Below are positions 47,509 through 57,264 of a stretch of 64,000 bases of DNA, one piece after another. The position numbers and the translations under genes were made by a program. How positions within the stretch are numbered: the stretch's first letter is position 1; the number at the start of each line of letters is the position of its first letter. The notes below the pieces were generated by a model that had not been told where the DNA came from, made no database searches, and worked only from the letters and a program-made list of their open reading frames with translations. The DNA lies in the NCBI RefSeq assembly GCF_000275725.1, contig NZ_AJTS01000049.1, positions 1-64,000 on the forward strand, in the 5' to 3' direction. Source of the stretch: Vreelandella stevensii S18214. GTDB taxonomy: Bacteria; Pseudomonadota; Gammaproteobacteria; Pseudomonadales; Halomonadaceae.

Positions 47509-48039
47509 ATGTCCAACATCGACCCTTCTTCACCGGCATCCACGCCAACGGCCCGCGTCACGTATCGCGCGGCGCTGGCCAAGGACGCCGCCGACCAGGC
47601 CGAAGTGTTCTACCACGCCGTCATGCAAGGCGCAGCCAACCATTATGGGCTGGCCGAGCGGCGCGCCTGGGCCCATGCGCTGCCCCGTGAAGGCACCGCC
47701 TGGGCGGCGCGTCAGGCGCTCTACACGACGCTGGTGGCCGCCTGCGATGGCCGCTGCGTTGGCTTTCTCGAGCTGGACGTGAGCGGTGGGCGCATTGAAA
47801 CGCTTTACGTCTGGCCGTCGCTGGCGGGGCGTGGCATCGGCACCACGCTGTTGATCCATGCCGAGCGCATTCTGCTGGAACATGGCGTGGCGCAAGTGGA
47901 AATCGAGGCCAGCCGGATGCTGCTCGAACGACTGCAGCGCCGTGGCTACGATAACCTCGGCGAGCAGTGGGTCGAGCGCAGTGGTGAGATGCTCCAGCGC
48001 TACCGGCTGGTCAAGCAGCTCAGCGCGGTGGAAACCTGA
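47509..48039 (+). CDS. GNAT-family N-acetyltransferase
   Basis: A 176-residue protein. The GNAT core covers about 20-150; the acetyl-CoA loop is in LYVWPSLAGRGIGTTLL, preceded by a strand (RIETLYV) and followed by helix and strand (VAQVEIEASRMLLERLQRRGY). The start at 47509 has GAGG 6 bases upstream. It converges on nadC with 3 bases between them. The substrate is unknown. Confidence 0.85.
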   Translation: MSNIDPSSPASTPTARVTYRAALAKDAADQAEVFYHAVMQGAANHYGLAERRAWAHALPREGTAWAARQALYTTLVAACDGRCVGFLELDVSGGRIETLYVWPSLAGRGIGTTLLIHAERILLEHGVAQVEIEASRMLLERLQRRGYDNLGEQWVERSGEMLQRYRLVKQLSAVET

Positions 48040-48042
48040 CGA

Positions 48043-48897
48043 TCAAACGTTGAAGGTTTGAGTGATGCGCATCGACAGATCGACGGAGGCCACATCCTTG
48101 GTGAGGGCGCCGCTGGAAATGCAGTCCACGCCGGTGTCCGCAATGGCTTTCAGCGTCGAGTCATCGACGTTGCCGGAGGCTTCCAGGGTGGCGCGACCCC
48201 CATTGATCTCTACCGCTACGTGCAGGTCTTCGATGTCGAAATTGTCCAGCATGACGATATCGGCGCCCGCTGCCAGCGCTTGGTCCAGCTCTTCGAAGGT
48301 TTCGACTTCCACTTCCACCGGTACGTCGCTGGCCAGCTTGCGGGCCTGCGCCACGGCGGCCTGAATGCCACCACAGGCCGCGATGTGATTCTCCTTGATC
48401 AAGAAGGCATCCCACAGGCCCAGGCGGTGATTATGGCCACCGCCGCAGGTGACCGCGTACTTTTGTGCCAGGCGTAGCCCCGGCAGCGTTTTGCGGGTGT
48501 CCAGCAGGCGCACACTGGTACCCTCGATCAAGTCCACGTAGCGGCGGGTGGCGGTGGCCGTGGCAGACAGCGTCTGCAGAATGTTCAGCGCGGCGCGCTC
48601 GCCGGTCAGCAGGCTGCGGGCGGGGCCTTCGAGCTCCAGAAAGCAGTGCTGGGCCTCCAGCAACTCGCCATCGCTGGCCTGCCAGCGTAGCGTGACGCGC
48701 TCGTCCAGACAGCGGAAAATTTCCTCGACCCAGGCAACGCCGCAGAGGACCGCCGGTTCGCGGGTAATCACCTTGGCGGTGGCCCACTGGTTTTCAGGGA
48801 TCAGCTGTGCGGTGATGTCCCCGGTGCCCAGGTCTTCCGCCAGCCAGCGGGGAACGCAGGTGCGAATCTCTTCATCAAGCGCGGTTTGATAATGCAT
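48043..48897 (-). CDS. nadC: Nicotinate-nucleotide pyrophosphorylase NadC
   Basis: A 284-residue enzyme converting quinolinate and PRPP to nicotinate mononucleotide. Signatures: [56 protein letters not shown] and [20 protein letters not shown]. It is divergent from ampD, an arrangement seen in many gammaproteobacteria. It functions downstream of NadA, encoded elsewhere in this window. Confidence 0.97.
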   Translation of the reverse strand: MHYQTALDEEIRTCVPRWLAEDLGTGDITAQLIPENQWATAKVITREPAVLCGVAWVEEIFRCLDERVTLRWQASDGELLEAQHCFLELEGPARSLLTGERAALNILQTLSATATATRRYVDLIEGTSVRLLDTRKTLPGLRLAQKYAVTCGGGHNHRLGLWDAFLIKENHIAACGGIQAAVAQARKLASDVPVEVEVETFEELDQALAAGADIVMLDNFDIEDLHVAVEINGGRATLEASGNVDDSTLKAIADTGVDCISSGALTKDVASVDLSMRITQTFNV

Positions 48898-48980
48898 AGC
48901 AGTGGGTTCTCGAAGCGTGATCTTGGGTGAAAGGCATTATAGTGAAACACAACGCGAACGTAGAGGAGCAAGTCAGCCGA

Positions 48981-49580
48981 ATGAACCAACTCGCATCCCA
49001 GGGCCAGTGGGCCAAGGCTCGACAGGTCGTGTCACCCAACCAGGATGCGCGGCCCGAGCAGGAAGTGTCGCTGCTGTTGCTTCACGCGATCAGCCTGCCC
49101 CCCGGGCAGTTCTCGGGTCACGCCATCGAGGCGCTGTTCACCAATCGGCTGGTGCCCGACGAGCACCCCTTCTTCGCTACGATTGCGCACCTGCGGGTGT
49201 CGGCGCACCTGCTGATTCGCCGCGATGGCGAGTGCGTTCAGTTCGTCGACGTCGACCAGCGCGCCTGGCACGCCGGGCAATCGCGCTGGTGGGACCCGGC
49301 TGCGCAGGCATGGCGGACACGCTTGAACGACTTCTCCGTGGGAATCGAGCTGGAGGGCGATGATCAGACATCGTTCAGCGAGGCGCAGTATGCGTCACTG
49401 GTCGAGGCCACGCACTGGCTGATGGCGCGTTACCCGGCGTTGACCGCTGAGCGGATCACCAGCCATGCCCATGTAGCACCTTTGCGCAAGACCGATCCCG
49501 GGCCCGCCTTCGACTGGGCCTATTTCCGCCAGCGCCTGTTTCCGCCAGCGCTTGATGGCGCCCACCCAATAGACGGTTAA
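48981..49580 (+). CDS. ampD: 1,6-anhydro-N-acetylmuramyl-L-alanine amidase AmpD
   Basis: A 199-residue cytoplasmic zinc amidase recycling anhydromuropeptides and so keeping AmpR-type beta-lactamase induction low. Zinc ligands are in LLLHAISLPPG, ITSHAHVAPLRKTDPGPAFDW. NDFSVGIELEG is a family motif. The start at ATG 48981 gives the usual AmpD N-terminus; in-frame GTG codons at 48927 and 48942 would add residues not found in relatives. GAGGAG lies 12 bases upstream, a slightly long spacing. Confidence 0.94.
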   Translation: MNQLASQGQWAKARQVVSPNQDARPEQEVSLLLLHAISLPPGQFSGHAIEALFTNRLVPDEHPFFATIAHLRVSAHLLIRRDGECVQFVDVDQRAWHAGQSRWWDPAAQAWRTRLNDFSVGIELEGDDQTSFSEAQYASLVEATHWLMARYPALTAERITSHAHVAPLRKTDPGPAFDWAYFRQRLFPPALDGAHPIDG

Positions 49581-49699
49581 ACGGGGCAAATAAGTGGTTC
49601 TTTTAGCAACAAATGAAACGGTAGTTTGGTTACACGAAGGTATCCTAAGTCGTAGCGACCAAGGTCCTATAAAGCGCTTATGTTGCAGTGCAATAGTTT

Positions 49700-49707
49700 G
49701 TTTTCGA
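49700..49707. repeat. Left copy of the IS66 target duplication
   Basis: GTTTTCGA directly abuts the left inverted repeat and recurs at 51255-51262 directly after the right one. Eight bases is the length typical of IS66 insertions. Confidence 0.93.
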
Positions 49708-51254
49708 GTAACTATTCAGGTGGCTGCGGATGGGATATCGCCAACCACCTGATTTTTCTGGTATAGTGTGCCTAATCCTTCGGCATATCTATGCGGTGAC
49801 ATGACCATCAGCGATATCAACGTCGACGAGGCTCTGGAGCGGGTCCGACAGCAGCTCAAGGAAGACCAGACGGTCTCTCCGTCGCTGCGTGCGGCCATCG
49901 ATGTGCTGATGTTGCTGGTCAAGCTCATGGCCGATCGCCTGGCCACCAGTAGCCGCAACAGCAGCAAGCCACCGTCCCAGGATCCCAATCGCCAGCGCCG
50001 CTCGCGCGCCAAAGGCGAGCGGCGCCCCGGCGGACAGCCAGGGCATGAGGGTAAGACGTTGGCGCCGGTGACGGACCCCGACGAGGTGGTCAAGCTCCGT
50101 GTCGATCGTCGGCAACTCCCCAAGGGGCGTTCTTACCGCCCGGTCGGCGTCGAAACGCGCCAAGTGCAGGACATCGTAATCCAGGCCGTGGTCACCGAAT
50201 ATCAGGCTGAGGTCCTCGAAGATGATCAGGGGCAACGCTACGTGGCGCCATTCCCCGAGGGCGTGACTCGCCCCATCCAGTATGGCCCTCGCCTCAAGGC
50301 GCATGTCGTCTATCTCTCCCAGTATCAGCTGTTGCCCTATGCGCGTATCCGCGAGTTGCTCACCTCGCAGTGCGGCCTGTCGCTGAGCACCGGCACCCTG
50401 TTCGCCTTCAACCAGGAGGCCTACCAGCGGGCCGAGGCGTTCGCCGAGTGGGTGATCCCGGCGCTACGTGAAGCAGCCACCGTCCATGCCGATGAAACCG
50501 GAATGCAGGTCGGTGGCAAACGCTACTGGCTACACAGCGCCTCCAACGAGGCCCTGACCTGGTTGGCCCCGCACCCCAAGCGCGGCCAGGAAGCGATGGA
50601 CGCCATCGGCGTATTGCCCTTCGTGCGTGGCGTGCTGGTGCATGATCACTGGAAGCCCTACTACCGCTATCCGGATTGCCGGCACGCGCTCTGTAATGCG
50701 CACCACCTTCGGGAGCTGACAGCGGCCTGGGAGAACGATGGCCAGGCATGGGCCAAGGCCTTGCATGACCTGTTGTTGGAGATGCATCGCGCCGTGGAGG
50801 TGGCCGACGGCTGCCTCTCGGCCGATGAGACCCGAGCCTGGCGGCAGCGCTATCGAGATTGCCTGGCGAAAGGGGACGCCGAGAGCCCCCCGCCGGTGAA
50901 ACCGCCACCTGGAACGCGAGGCCGGGCCAAGCGCACCAAGTCGCGCAACCTCCTGGAACGCCTCCAGGCGTACGAGGACGACGTGTTGCGCTTCCTCGAC
51001 GACCCTGCCGCTCCCTTCACCAACAACCAGGGGGAACGCGATCTGCGAATGACCAAGGTCCAGCAGAAAATCTCGGGCTGTTTCCGCTCCTGGGAGGGGG
51101 CGGAGATTCTTCTGCCGGATGCGCAGCTTCCTCTCGACCGCCGTCAAGCAAGGGGTGGCGGCGCATACCGCACTGGAGCAACTGTTTGCGGGTGATGTGC
51201 CAGCCTTCATGCAGCAAGAAGCCCCGACTCAGCCAACCGGTGCTGAATAGTTAC
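49708..51254 (+). mobile_element. Complete IS66-family insertion sequence, single-gene type, 1547 bp
   Basis: The ends are perfect 12-bp inverted repeats (GTAACTATTCAG at 49708-49719; CTGAATAGTTAC at 51243-51254), flanked by the 8-bp duplication GTTTTCGA. Inside is one transposase (TnpC) gene; the accessory tnpA and tnpB genes of classic IS66 are absent, as in the shorter one-gene subgroup. A second hairpin, CAGGTGG/CCACCTG (49717-49751), overlaps the left end. It sits between ampD and aceE and splits what was a 388-base intergenic region. Confidence 0.95.
49801..51250 (+). pseudogene. tnpC: IS66 transposase TnpC, frameshifted near the C-terminus
   Basis: The frame from ATG 49801 encodes an IS66 transposase: helical N-terminus with [13 protein letters not shown], a zinc-finger-like linker, and DDE residues in [22 protein letters not shown] and [12 protein letters not shown]. 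Near 51106-51112, after [12 protein letters not shown], one extra base (ATTCTTCTG where ATCTTCTG would be expected) throws the frame, which then stops at 51195. In the shifted frame the normal ending [19 protein letters not shown] continues to TAG 51248-51250 inside the right inverted repeat. The three DDE residues precede the break, so partial function is possible, but it looks decayed. Confidence 0.85.
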
Positions 51255-51262
51255 GTTTTCGA
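51255..51262. repeat. Right copy of the IS66 target duplication
   Basis: GTTTTCGA, identical to 49700-49707. Confidence 0.93.
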
Positions 51263-51522
51263 TGGCTTTTTGCGGCGTGCCGCAATTGGCAGCGTGACGA
51301 CTTTGCGGTATCTTCGCATATACAAAAGGCTAATTTTTACCAAAAAACTGTAGCTTAACTACATTCATGAAAGCGTAGCTCATTGAATGTAGGGTGAAAA
51401 TCCCCTGCTCGATGCATCGCGTCGGCTATTCACAGGCCTGTGGTGGCCACACACCGCAGCCGCCCCAGGCCCGAAGGGTTGGCGGGGCTCATTGTCATTT
51501 ATCGTCATTCGGAGAGACCTCT
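51263..51522 (+). promoter_or_regulatory. aceE leader region downstream of the IS66 insertion
   Basis: 260 bases with no gene. A hairpin TGCGGC-GT-GCCGCA lies at its left side (about 51271-51284). A possible promoter is GTGACG with CATATA 17 bases on, near 51293-51320. A perfect 9-bp inverted repeat, CTACATTCA (51359-51367) and TGAATGTAG (51384-51392), could be an operator or leader hairpin. GGAGAG (51511-51516) is the aceE ribosome site. The promoter call is weak. Confidence 0.4.
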
Positions 51523-54195
51523 ATGAGTCTGGAGACAAGAGAAGATCTCGATCCGGTCGAAACCACGGAGTGGCTGGAATCCCTGGAATCGGTGCTGGAT
51601 CGTGAGGGCGAAGATCGCGCCCGCTACCTGATGACCCGCTTGGCGGATCGCCTGCGCCGGGACGGGATGAAGGTGCCCTTCTCGGTGACAACCCCCCACC
51701 GCAACACGATACCGGTTCATCGCGAAGCCCCGATGCCTGGCGATCTGTTCATGGAGCGTCGTATTCGCTCCCTGATCCGTTACAACGCCATTGCTCAGGT
51801 CATTCGTAACAACCGTGCCAATCCTGGGCTGGGTGGTCACATTGCAAGTTTCATGTCGTCGGCCACGCTGTACGATGTGGGCTTCAACCACTTCTTCCGC
51901 GCCCCCAAGGGGGATTTCGAAGGCGACCTGATCTATATCCAGGGCCACGTGGCACCGGGTATCTACGCGCGTTCCTACCTGGAAGGTCGTCTGACCGAAG
52001 AGCAGATGGACAAGTTCCGCCGTGAAGTGGATGGTGACGGCCTGTCGTCATACCCCCACCCCTGGCTGATGCCTGACTACTGGCAGTTCCCCACGGTGTC
52101 CATGGGCCTTGGCCCGATTCAGGCCATCTATCAGGCTCACGTGATGAAGTACCTGCATCACCGTGAACTGAAAGACATGAAGGACCGCAAGATCTGGTGC
52201 TTCATGGGCGACGGCGAGTGCGACGAGCCGGAATCGCTGGGTGCCATCTCGCTGGCTGGCCGCGAAAATCTGGACAACCTGATCTTCGTCATCAACTGCA
52301 ACCTGCAGCGTCTGGACGGCCCGGTACGCGGCAACTCCCGCGTCATGGACGAGTTCGAAGGCGTCTTCCGCGGTGCCGGCTGGAACGTCATCAAGGTGGT
52401 GTGGGGTCGTCACTGGGATCCGCTGTTCGAGAAGGACAAGAAAGGCATCCTTCAGAAGCGCATGGACGAAGCGGTCGACGGCGAGTACCAGAACTACAAG
52501 GCCAACGGTGGCTCCTATACCCGCGAGCATTTCTTCGGCAAGTACCCGGAAACCGAAGCGATGGTCAAGGATCTCTCCGACGAGGATATCTGGAAGCTCA
52601 ACCGTGGCGGTCACGACCCGTTCAAGGTCTATGCGGCCTATCACGAAGCCGTCAACACCACCAACGGCAAGCCCACGGTGATCCTGGCGCATACCGTCAA
52701 GGGTTACGGTATGGGGAGCGGCGATGGCGAAGCGGCCAACGAAGCGCACCAGGTCAAGAGCATGGAATACGAAGCGCTGAAGAAATTCCGCGACCGCTTC
52801 GGCATTCCGCTGACCGACGAACAGCTCAAGGAAGTCCCGTACTACAAGCCGGAAGAAGACTCTCCCGAGCTCAAGTACATGCACCTGCAGCGCGAGCGTC
52901 TCAACGGCTACCTGCCGAGCCGCCGCAGCGATTTCGAAGCGCTGGAAATCCCCAGCCTGGAAGACAGGACGTTTGCTTCCCAGATGGGCGGTTCCAAAGG
53001 CCGCGAAATCTCTACCACCATGGCCTTCGTGCGTATCCTGAACGGCCTGGTGAAGGACAAGCAGCTGGGCAAGCAGGTCGTACCGATCATCCCCGACGAA
53101 GCGCGTACCTTCGGTATGGAAGGCATGTTCCGTCAGCTGGGTATTTACACCTCGGAAGGTCAGAAGTACGAGCCGGTCGATAAAGGCCAGATCATGTACT
53201 ACCGCGAGGACCAGAAAGGTCAGGTTCTCGAAGAGGGTATTTCCGAAGCTGGCGCCATGTCCGCGTGGATTGCGGCCGCTACTTCCTACAGCAACAACAA
53301 CGTCACGCTGCTGCCGTTCTACATCTACTACTCGATGTTCGGCTTCCAGCGTATCGGTGATCTGGCCTGGGCCGCAGGCGACCTGCAGGCACGCGGCTTC
53401 ATGGTCGGCGGTACCGCCGGGCGCACCACGCTGAACGGCGAAGGTCTGCAGCACCAGGATGGCCACAGCCTGATCCAGGCGTCTACCATCCCCAACTGCC
53501 GCAGCTACGACCCGACCTATGCTCACGAAGTTTCGGTCATCGTGCAGGATGGTCTGAAGCGCATGTTCACGGACAAAGAGAACTGCTTCTACTACCTCAC
53601 CGTCATGAACGAGAACTACGAGCACCCCGAGCTCGAGAACGTCCCCGCCGACGATATCGTCAAGGGCATGTATCTGCTCAAGGAGACTCAGGGCGACAAG
53701 GGCCGCGTTCAGCTGCTGGGGTCGGGCACCATCCTGCGTGAAGTCGAAGCCGCTGCCGAGCTGCTGGCCAACGACTGGGACATCGGGGCCGATATCTGGA
53801 GCGTCACCAGCTTCAACGAGCTGCGCCGCGAAGCGCTGCTGCTGGAGCGCGAAGCCTTCCTGAACCCGGACGCCGAGGCCAGCAAGCCTCACGTGACCCA
53901 GTGCCTGGAAGGTCGTGATGGCCCGGTGATTGCCTCTACCGACTACATGAAGCTGTATGCGGACCAGGTACGCGCCTGGGTACCCAACGACTACACCGTG
54001 TTGGGCACCGATGGCTTTGGCCGTTCCGATACCCGCGAGAAGCTGCGCTACTTCTTCGAAGTGGATCGCTACTTCGTGACCGTTGCGGCGCTGCGCGCGC
54101 TGGCCGATCGCGGTGAGATTGATCGCAAGCACGTTGGCGAAGCGCTGAAGAAGTACGGCATCGATGCCAACAAGCCGAACCCGCTGACCAGCTAA
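51523..54195 (+). CDS. aceE: Pyruvate dehydrogenase E1 component, homodimeric type
   Basis: An 890-residue thiamine-diphosphate enzyme (E. coli 887) decarboxylating pyruvate and acetylating the lipoyl groups of E2. The ThDP motif runs from MGDGECDEPESLGAI to the INCNLQRLDGPVRGN segment. The pyrimidine-binding domain begins near STTMAFVRILNGL, and the family regions PIIPDEARTFGMEGMF and GGTAGRTTLNGEGLQHQDG are present. The start at 51523 has GGAGAG upstream; a longer frame from 51394 is not coding. It lies 58 bases before aceF. No pdhR or lpd is adjacent. Confidence 0.98.
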   Translation: MSLETREDLDPVETTEWLESLESVLDREGEDRARYLMTRLADRLRRDGMKVPFSVTTPHRNTIPVHREAPMPGDLFMERRIRSLIRYNAIAQVIRNNRANPGLGGHIASFMSSATLYDVGFNHFFRAPKGDFEGDLIYIQGHVAPGIYARSYLEGRLTEEQMDKFRREVDGDGLSSYPHPWLMPDYWQFPTVSMGLGPIQAIYQAHVMKYLHHRELKDMKDRKIWCFMGDGECDEPESLGAISLAGRENLDNLIFVINCNLQRLDGPVRGNSRVMDEFEGVFRGAGWNVIKVVWGRHWDPLFEKDKKGILQKRMDEAVDGEYQNYKANGGSYTREHFFGKYPETEAMVKDLSDEDIWKLNRGGHDPFKVYAAYHEAVNTTNGKPTVILAHTVKGYGMGSGDGEAANEAHQVKSMEYEALKKFRDRFGIPLTDEQLKEVPYYKPEEDSPELKYMHLQRERLNGYLPSRRSDFEALEIPSLEDRTFASQMGGSKGREISTTMAFVRILNGLVKDKQLGKQVVPIIPDEARTFGMEGMFRQLGIYTSEGQKYEPVDKGQIMYYREDQKGQVLEEGISEAGAMSAWIAAATSYSNNNVTLLPFYIYYSMFGFQRIGDLAWAAGDLQARGFMVGGTAGRTTLNGEGLQHQDGHSLIQASTIPNCRSYDPTYAHEVSVIVQDGLKRMFTDKENCFYYLTVMNENYEHPELENVPADDIVKGMYLLKETQGDKGRVQLLGSGTILREVEAAAELLANDWDIGADIWSVTSFNELRREALLLEREAFLNPDAEASKPHVTQCLEGRDGPVIASTDYMKLYADQVRAWVPNDYTVLGTDGFGRSDTREKLRYFFEVDRYFVTVAALRALADRGEIDRKHVGEALKKYGIDANKPNPLTS

Positions 54196-54253
54196 ACCGC
54201 TGCCCGGCGGGCCACTGCCCGCCGGCTCGATCCGATTTGGAAGGAGCGCGACC

Positions 54254-56248
54254 TTGAGTAGCGAAATCATCAAAGTTCCCGATATCGGTGGCGATACCGA
54301 TGTCGAAATCATCGAGATTGCGGTGTCAGAAGGCGACGTCATTGAAGCGGAAGACACCCTGATCACTCTGGAATCCGACAAAGCCAGCATGGATGTACCG
54401 GCCCCGAAAGGCGGCAAGGTGGTCAAAGTGTTGGTGAAAGAGGGCGACAAGGTCTCCGAAGGCGACGACATCGTCGAGCTGGAAGTGGAAGGTAGCGGCG
54501 ATGCCGAACCGGAAGCAAAAGCTGACAGCGCCGCCGAGGAAGCCCCCGCGCCCAAGCAGGAAGAGGCCCCTGCACCGGCAGCGAAAAAAGCCAGCGGTGG
54601 CAAGCAGACCGTTGACATCAAGGTGCCTGACCTGGGTGGTTCCGACAACGTCGAGATCATCGAAGTGGCCGTTGGCGAAGGCGACGACGTCAACGCCGAA
54701 GACACGCTGATCACGCTGGAGTCCGACAAGGCTTCCATGGACGTGCCCAGCCCGCATAGCGGGAAAATCGTCTCCTTGACCGTCAAGGAAGGCGATACCG
54801 TGTCGGAAGGCGATGTCATCGGCAAGATGGAAATCGCCGGTGGCGATGACGCTGCCGACGAAGAGCCTGCCAAGGCCGAACAGCCTGCCCCTGCCAGCGA
54901 GCCCGCCGAAGAAGAAGCGGCTGAAGAAGAGAGTGGCAGCGGTGAGCCAGAGCGCAAGGAGATCCGCGTGCCGGATCTTTCCGGCTCTGCAGACGTGCCC
55001 ATCATCGAGATGGGTGTGTCGGTAGGCGACGAAGTCGACGTCGAAGACCCGCTGATCACGCTGGAGTCCGACAAGGCTTCCATGGATGTGCCCAGCCCTT
55101 ACAAGGGCAAACTCGTCGAGCTGACAGTCAAGGAGGGCGATACCGTCTCCGAAGGCGACGTGATTGGCTACATGGAAGTGGCGGGCGCCAGGAAGGCCGC
55201 GCCGAAGAAAGCGGCGCCTGAAAAGGCATCGCAAAGCAGTGCCAGCCCGGCCAGCGCCAAGCCTGCGGCCAGTGGCGGCACGCCGAGCCCAGAAGCGCAA
55301 ATGGCAGCACACAAGCCCCGTGACGGCAAGCTGGTACATGCTGGCCCGGCGGTACGCATGCTGGCCCGCGAACTGGGTGTCGACCTGGGGCTGGTGAAGC
55401 CCAGCGGCCCGAAAGAGCGCGTGCTCAAGGAAGACGTGCAGGCCTACGTCAAGCAGGTGTTGGCCAACCAGGGCAGCGCCCAGGCCGCCGCACCGGCAGC
55501 GTCAGGTGGCGCGGGTATTCCTGCCGTGCCGGAAGTCGACTTCAGCCAGTTCGGTGAAGTGGAAGAGAAGCCGATGGGCCGCCTGCTCAAGATGGGCGCG
55601 ACCAATCTGCATCGCAGCTGGCTCAACGTGCCTCACGTCACCCAGTTCGACGAAGCCGATATCACCGAGCTGGAAGACTTCCGCAAGGCGATGAAGGCCG
55701 AGGCCGAAGCCCAGGGGGCGAAGCTCACGCCGCTGCCATTTTTGGTCAAGGCGTGCGCCTTTGCTCTGCGCAAGTACCCGCAGTTCAACGTCAGCCTGAA
55801 AGGCGACGGCGATACGCTGGTCTGGAAGAAGTACGTGCATATCGGTATCGCGGTGGATACGCCGGATGGCCTGATGGTGCCCGTACTGCGCGATGCCGAC
55901 AAGAAATCCTTGATCGAGATCGCCAAGGAAATGGCAGAGCTGGGCAAGAAAGCGCAGACCAAGAAGCTCAAGCGCGACGAGATGACCGGTGGCTGCTTCA
56001 CCATTTCGAGCCTGGGCTCGATCGGTGGCACGGCCTTCACGCCTATCGTCAATGCGCCTGAAGTGGCGATCCTGGGCGTGTCGAAAGCGCAAATGAAGCC
56101 GGTGTGGGATGGCAGTGCCTTCCAGCCGCGCTTGATGATGCCGCTGTCGCTCTCCTATGACCACCGGGCGATCAACGGTGCAGATGCGGCACGCTTTACT
56201 GCCTTCCTGGCAGACGTGCTCACCGATATCCGTCGTCTGTTGCTGTAA
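54254..56248 (+). CDS. aceF: Pyruvate dehydrogenase E2, dihydrolipoyl acetyltransferase with three lipoyl domains
   Basis: A 664-residue core subunit. Three lipoyl domains each carry ESDKASMDVP (lipoylated K43, K159, K274), separated by Ala/Glu/Pro-rich linkers. A peripheral-subunit-binding domain follows (about 362-400, HAGPAVRMLARELGVDLG), then the catalytic domain (about 425-664) with the active histidine in SYDHRAINGADAARF (H637). The start is TTG at 54254 with a perfect AAGGAG 7 bases upstream. Domains 2 and 3 are nearly identical at DNA level over 49 bases. A terminator follows, so lpd is elsewhere. Confidence 0.97.
   Translation: MSSEIIKVPDIGGDTDVEIIEIAVSEGDVIEAEDTLITLESDKASMDVPAPKGGKVVKVLVKEGDKVSEGDDIVELEVEGSGDAEPEAKADSAAEEAPAPKQEEAPAPAAKKASGGKQTVDIKVPDLGGSDNVEIIEVAVGEGDDVNAEDTLITLESDKASMDVPSPHSGKIVSLTVKEGDTVSEGDVIGKMEIAGGDDAADEEPAKAEQPAPASEPAEEEAAEEESGSGEPERKEIRVPDLSGSADVPIIEMGVSVGDEVDVEDPLITLESDKASMDVPSPYKGKLVELTVKEGDTVSEGDVIGYMEVAGARKAAPKKAAPEKASQSSASPASAKPAASGGTPSPEAQMAAHKPRDGKLVHAGPAVRMLARELGVDLGLVKPSGPKERVLKEDVQAYVKQVLANQGSAQAAAPAASGGAGIPAVPEVDFSQFGEVEEKPMGRLLKMGATNLHRSWLNVPHVTQFDEADITELEDFRKAMKAEAEAQGAKLTPLPFLVKACAFALRKYPQFNVSLKGDGDTLVWKKYVHIGIAVDTPDGLMVPVLRDADKKSLIEIAKEMAELGKKAQTKKLKRDEMTGGCFTISSLGSIGGTAFTPIVNAPEVAILGVSKAQMKPVWDGSAFQPRLMMPLSLSYDHRAINGADAARFTAFLADVLTDIRRLLL
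54705..54753 (+). repeat. Direct repeat in aceF, lipoyl domain 2 copy
   Basis: A 49-base stretch around the lipoyl lysine codon matches 55050-55098 in lipoyl domain 3 at 48 of 49 positions, the only difference being C/T in the GAC/GAT codon. The first lipoyl domain is more diverged. Confidence 0.85.
55050..55098 (+). repeat. Direct repeat in aceF, lipoyl domain 3 copy
   Basis: Partner of 54705-54753, in frame and centred on K274. Confidence 0.85.
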
Positions 56249-56266
56249 TCAGACCACGAGCAAGCC

Positions 56267-56296
56267 ACAAGCGGCGCCCCTATGGGCGCCGCTTGT
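56267..56296 (+). terminator. Terminator of aceEF
   Basis: A 13-bp perfect stem (ACAAGCGGCGCCC / GGGCGCCGCTTGT) with a CTAT loop, followed by GTTTCT, 18 bases after the aceF stop. Confidence 0.8.
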
Positions 56297-56407
56297 GTTT
56301 CTATGGCGTCAGCAGCAAACCAGCGTGACCAAAGTACTAGCCATCGCCACTTTGCTGTTTTCGCTTGAAAAAACGCAAAATAATCGGCCTTTCAGGCTTT
56401 TGGGGAG

Positions 56408-56436
56408 TTGTGTCGCCTGAACGGCACGGTTATTGT
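56408..56436 (+). promoter_or_regulatory. Candidate promoter of adk
   Basis: TTGTGT (56408-56413) and TATTGT (56431-56436) with a 17-base spacer, 60 bases before the adk start. Confidence 0.4.
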
Positions 56437-56447
56437 CGATTCATTGA

Positions 56448-57149
<702 letters not shown>

Positions 57150-57172
57150 GCCTGGTAACAGACTGCTCGACT

Positions 57173-57207
57173 GACGATGGCCCGCAGGTTCCCTGCGGGC
57201 CATCGTC
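57173..57207 (+). terminator. Hairpin between adk and tsaB
   Basis: A 15-bp perfect stem (GACGATGGCCCGCAG / CTGCGGGCCATCGTC) with a GTTCC loop, 24 bases after the adk stop. No T-run. Confidence 0.65.
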
Positions 57208-57264
57208 GTCAAGGCCGCCAGGCGGTATACTGGCGGCCTATTTATTTCGGAGTGCCACACGGTT

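Noticed and set aside
51394-51522. In-frame N-terminal extension of aceE
   Set aside because: Not present in AceE relatives; a good ribosome site precedes the ATG at 51523.
52048-55083. 1011-codon open frame antisense to aceE and aceF
   Set aside because: It is composed of low-complexity Ser/Pro-rich then unstructured sequence and spans two real genes on the opposite strand.
55176-55300. Frameshift or insertion in the aceF linker
   Set aside because: The Ala/Lys/Pro/Ser-rich linker stays in frame and is normal for E2 proteins.
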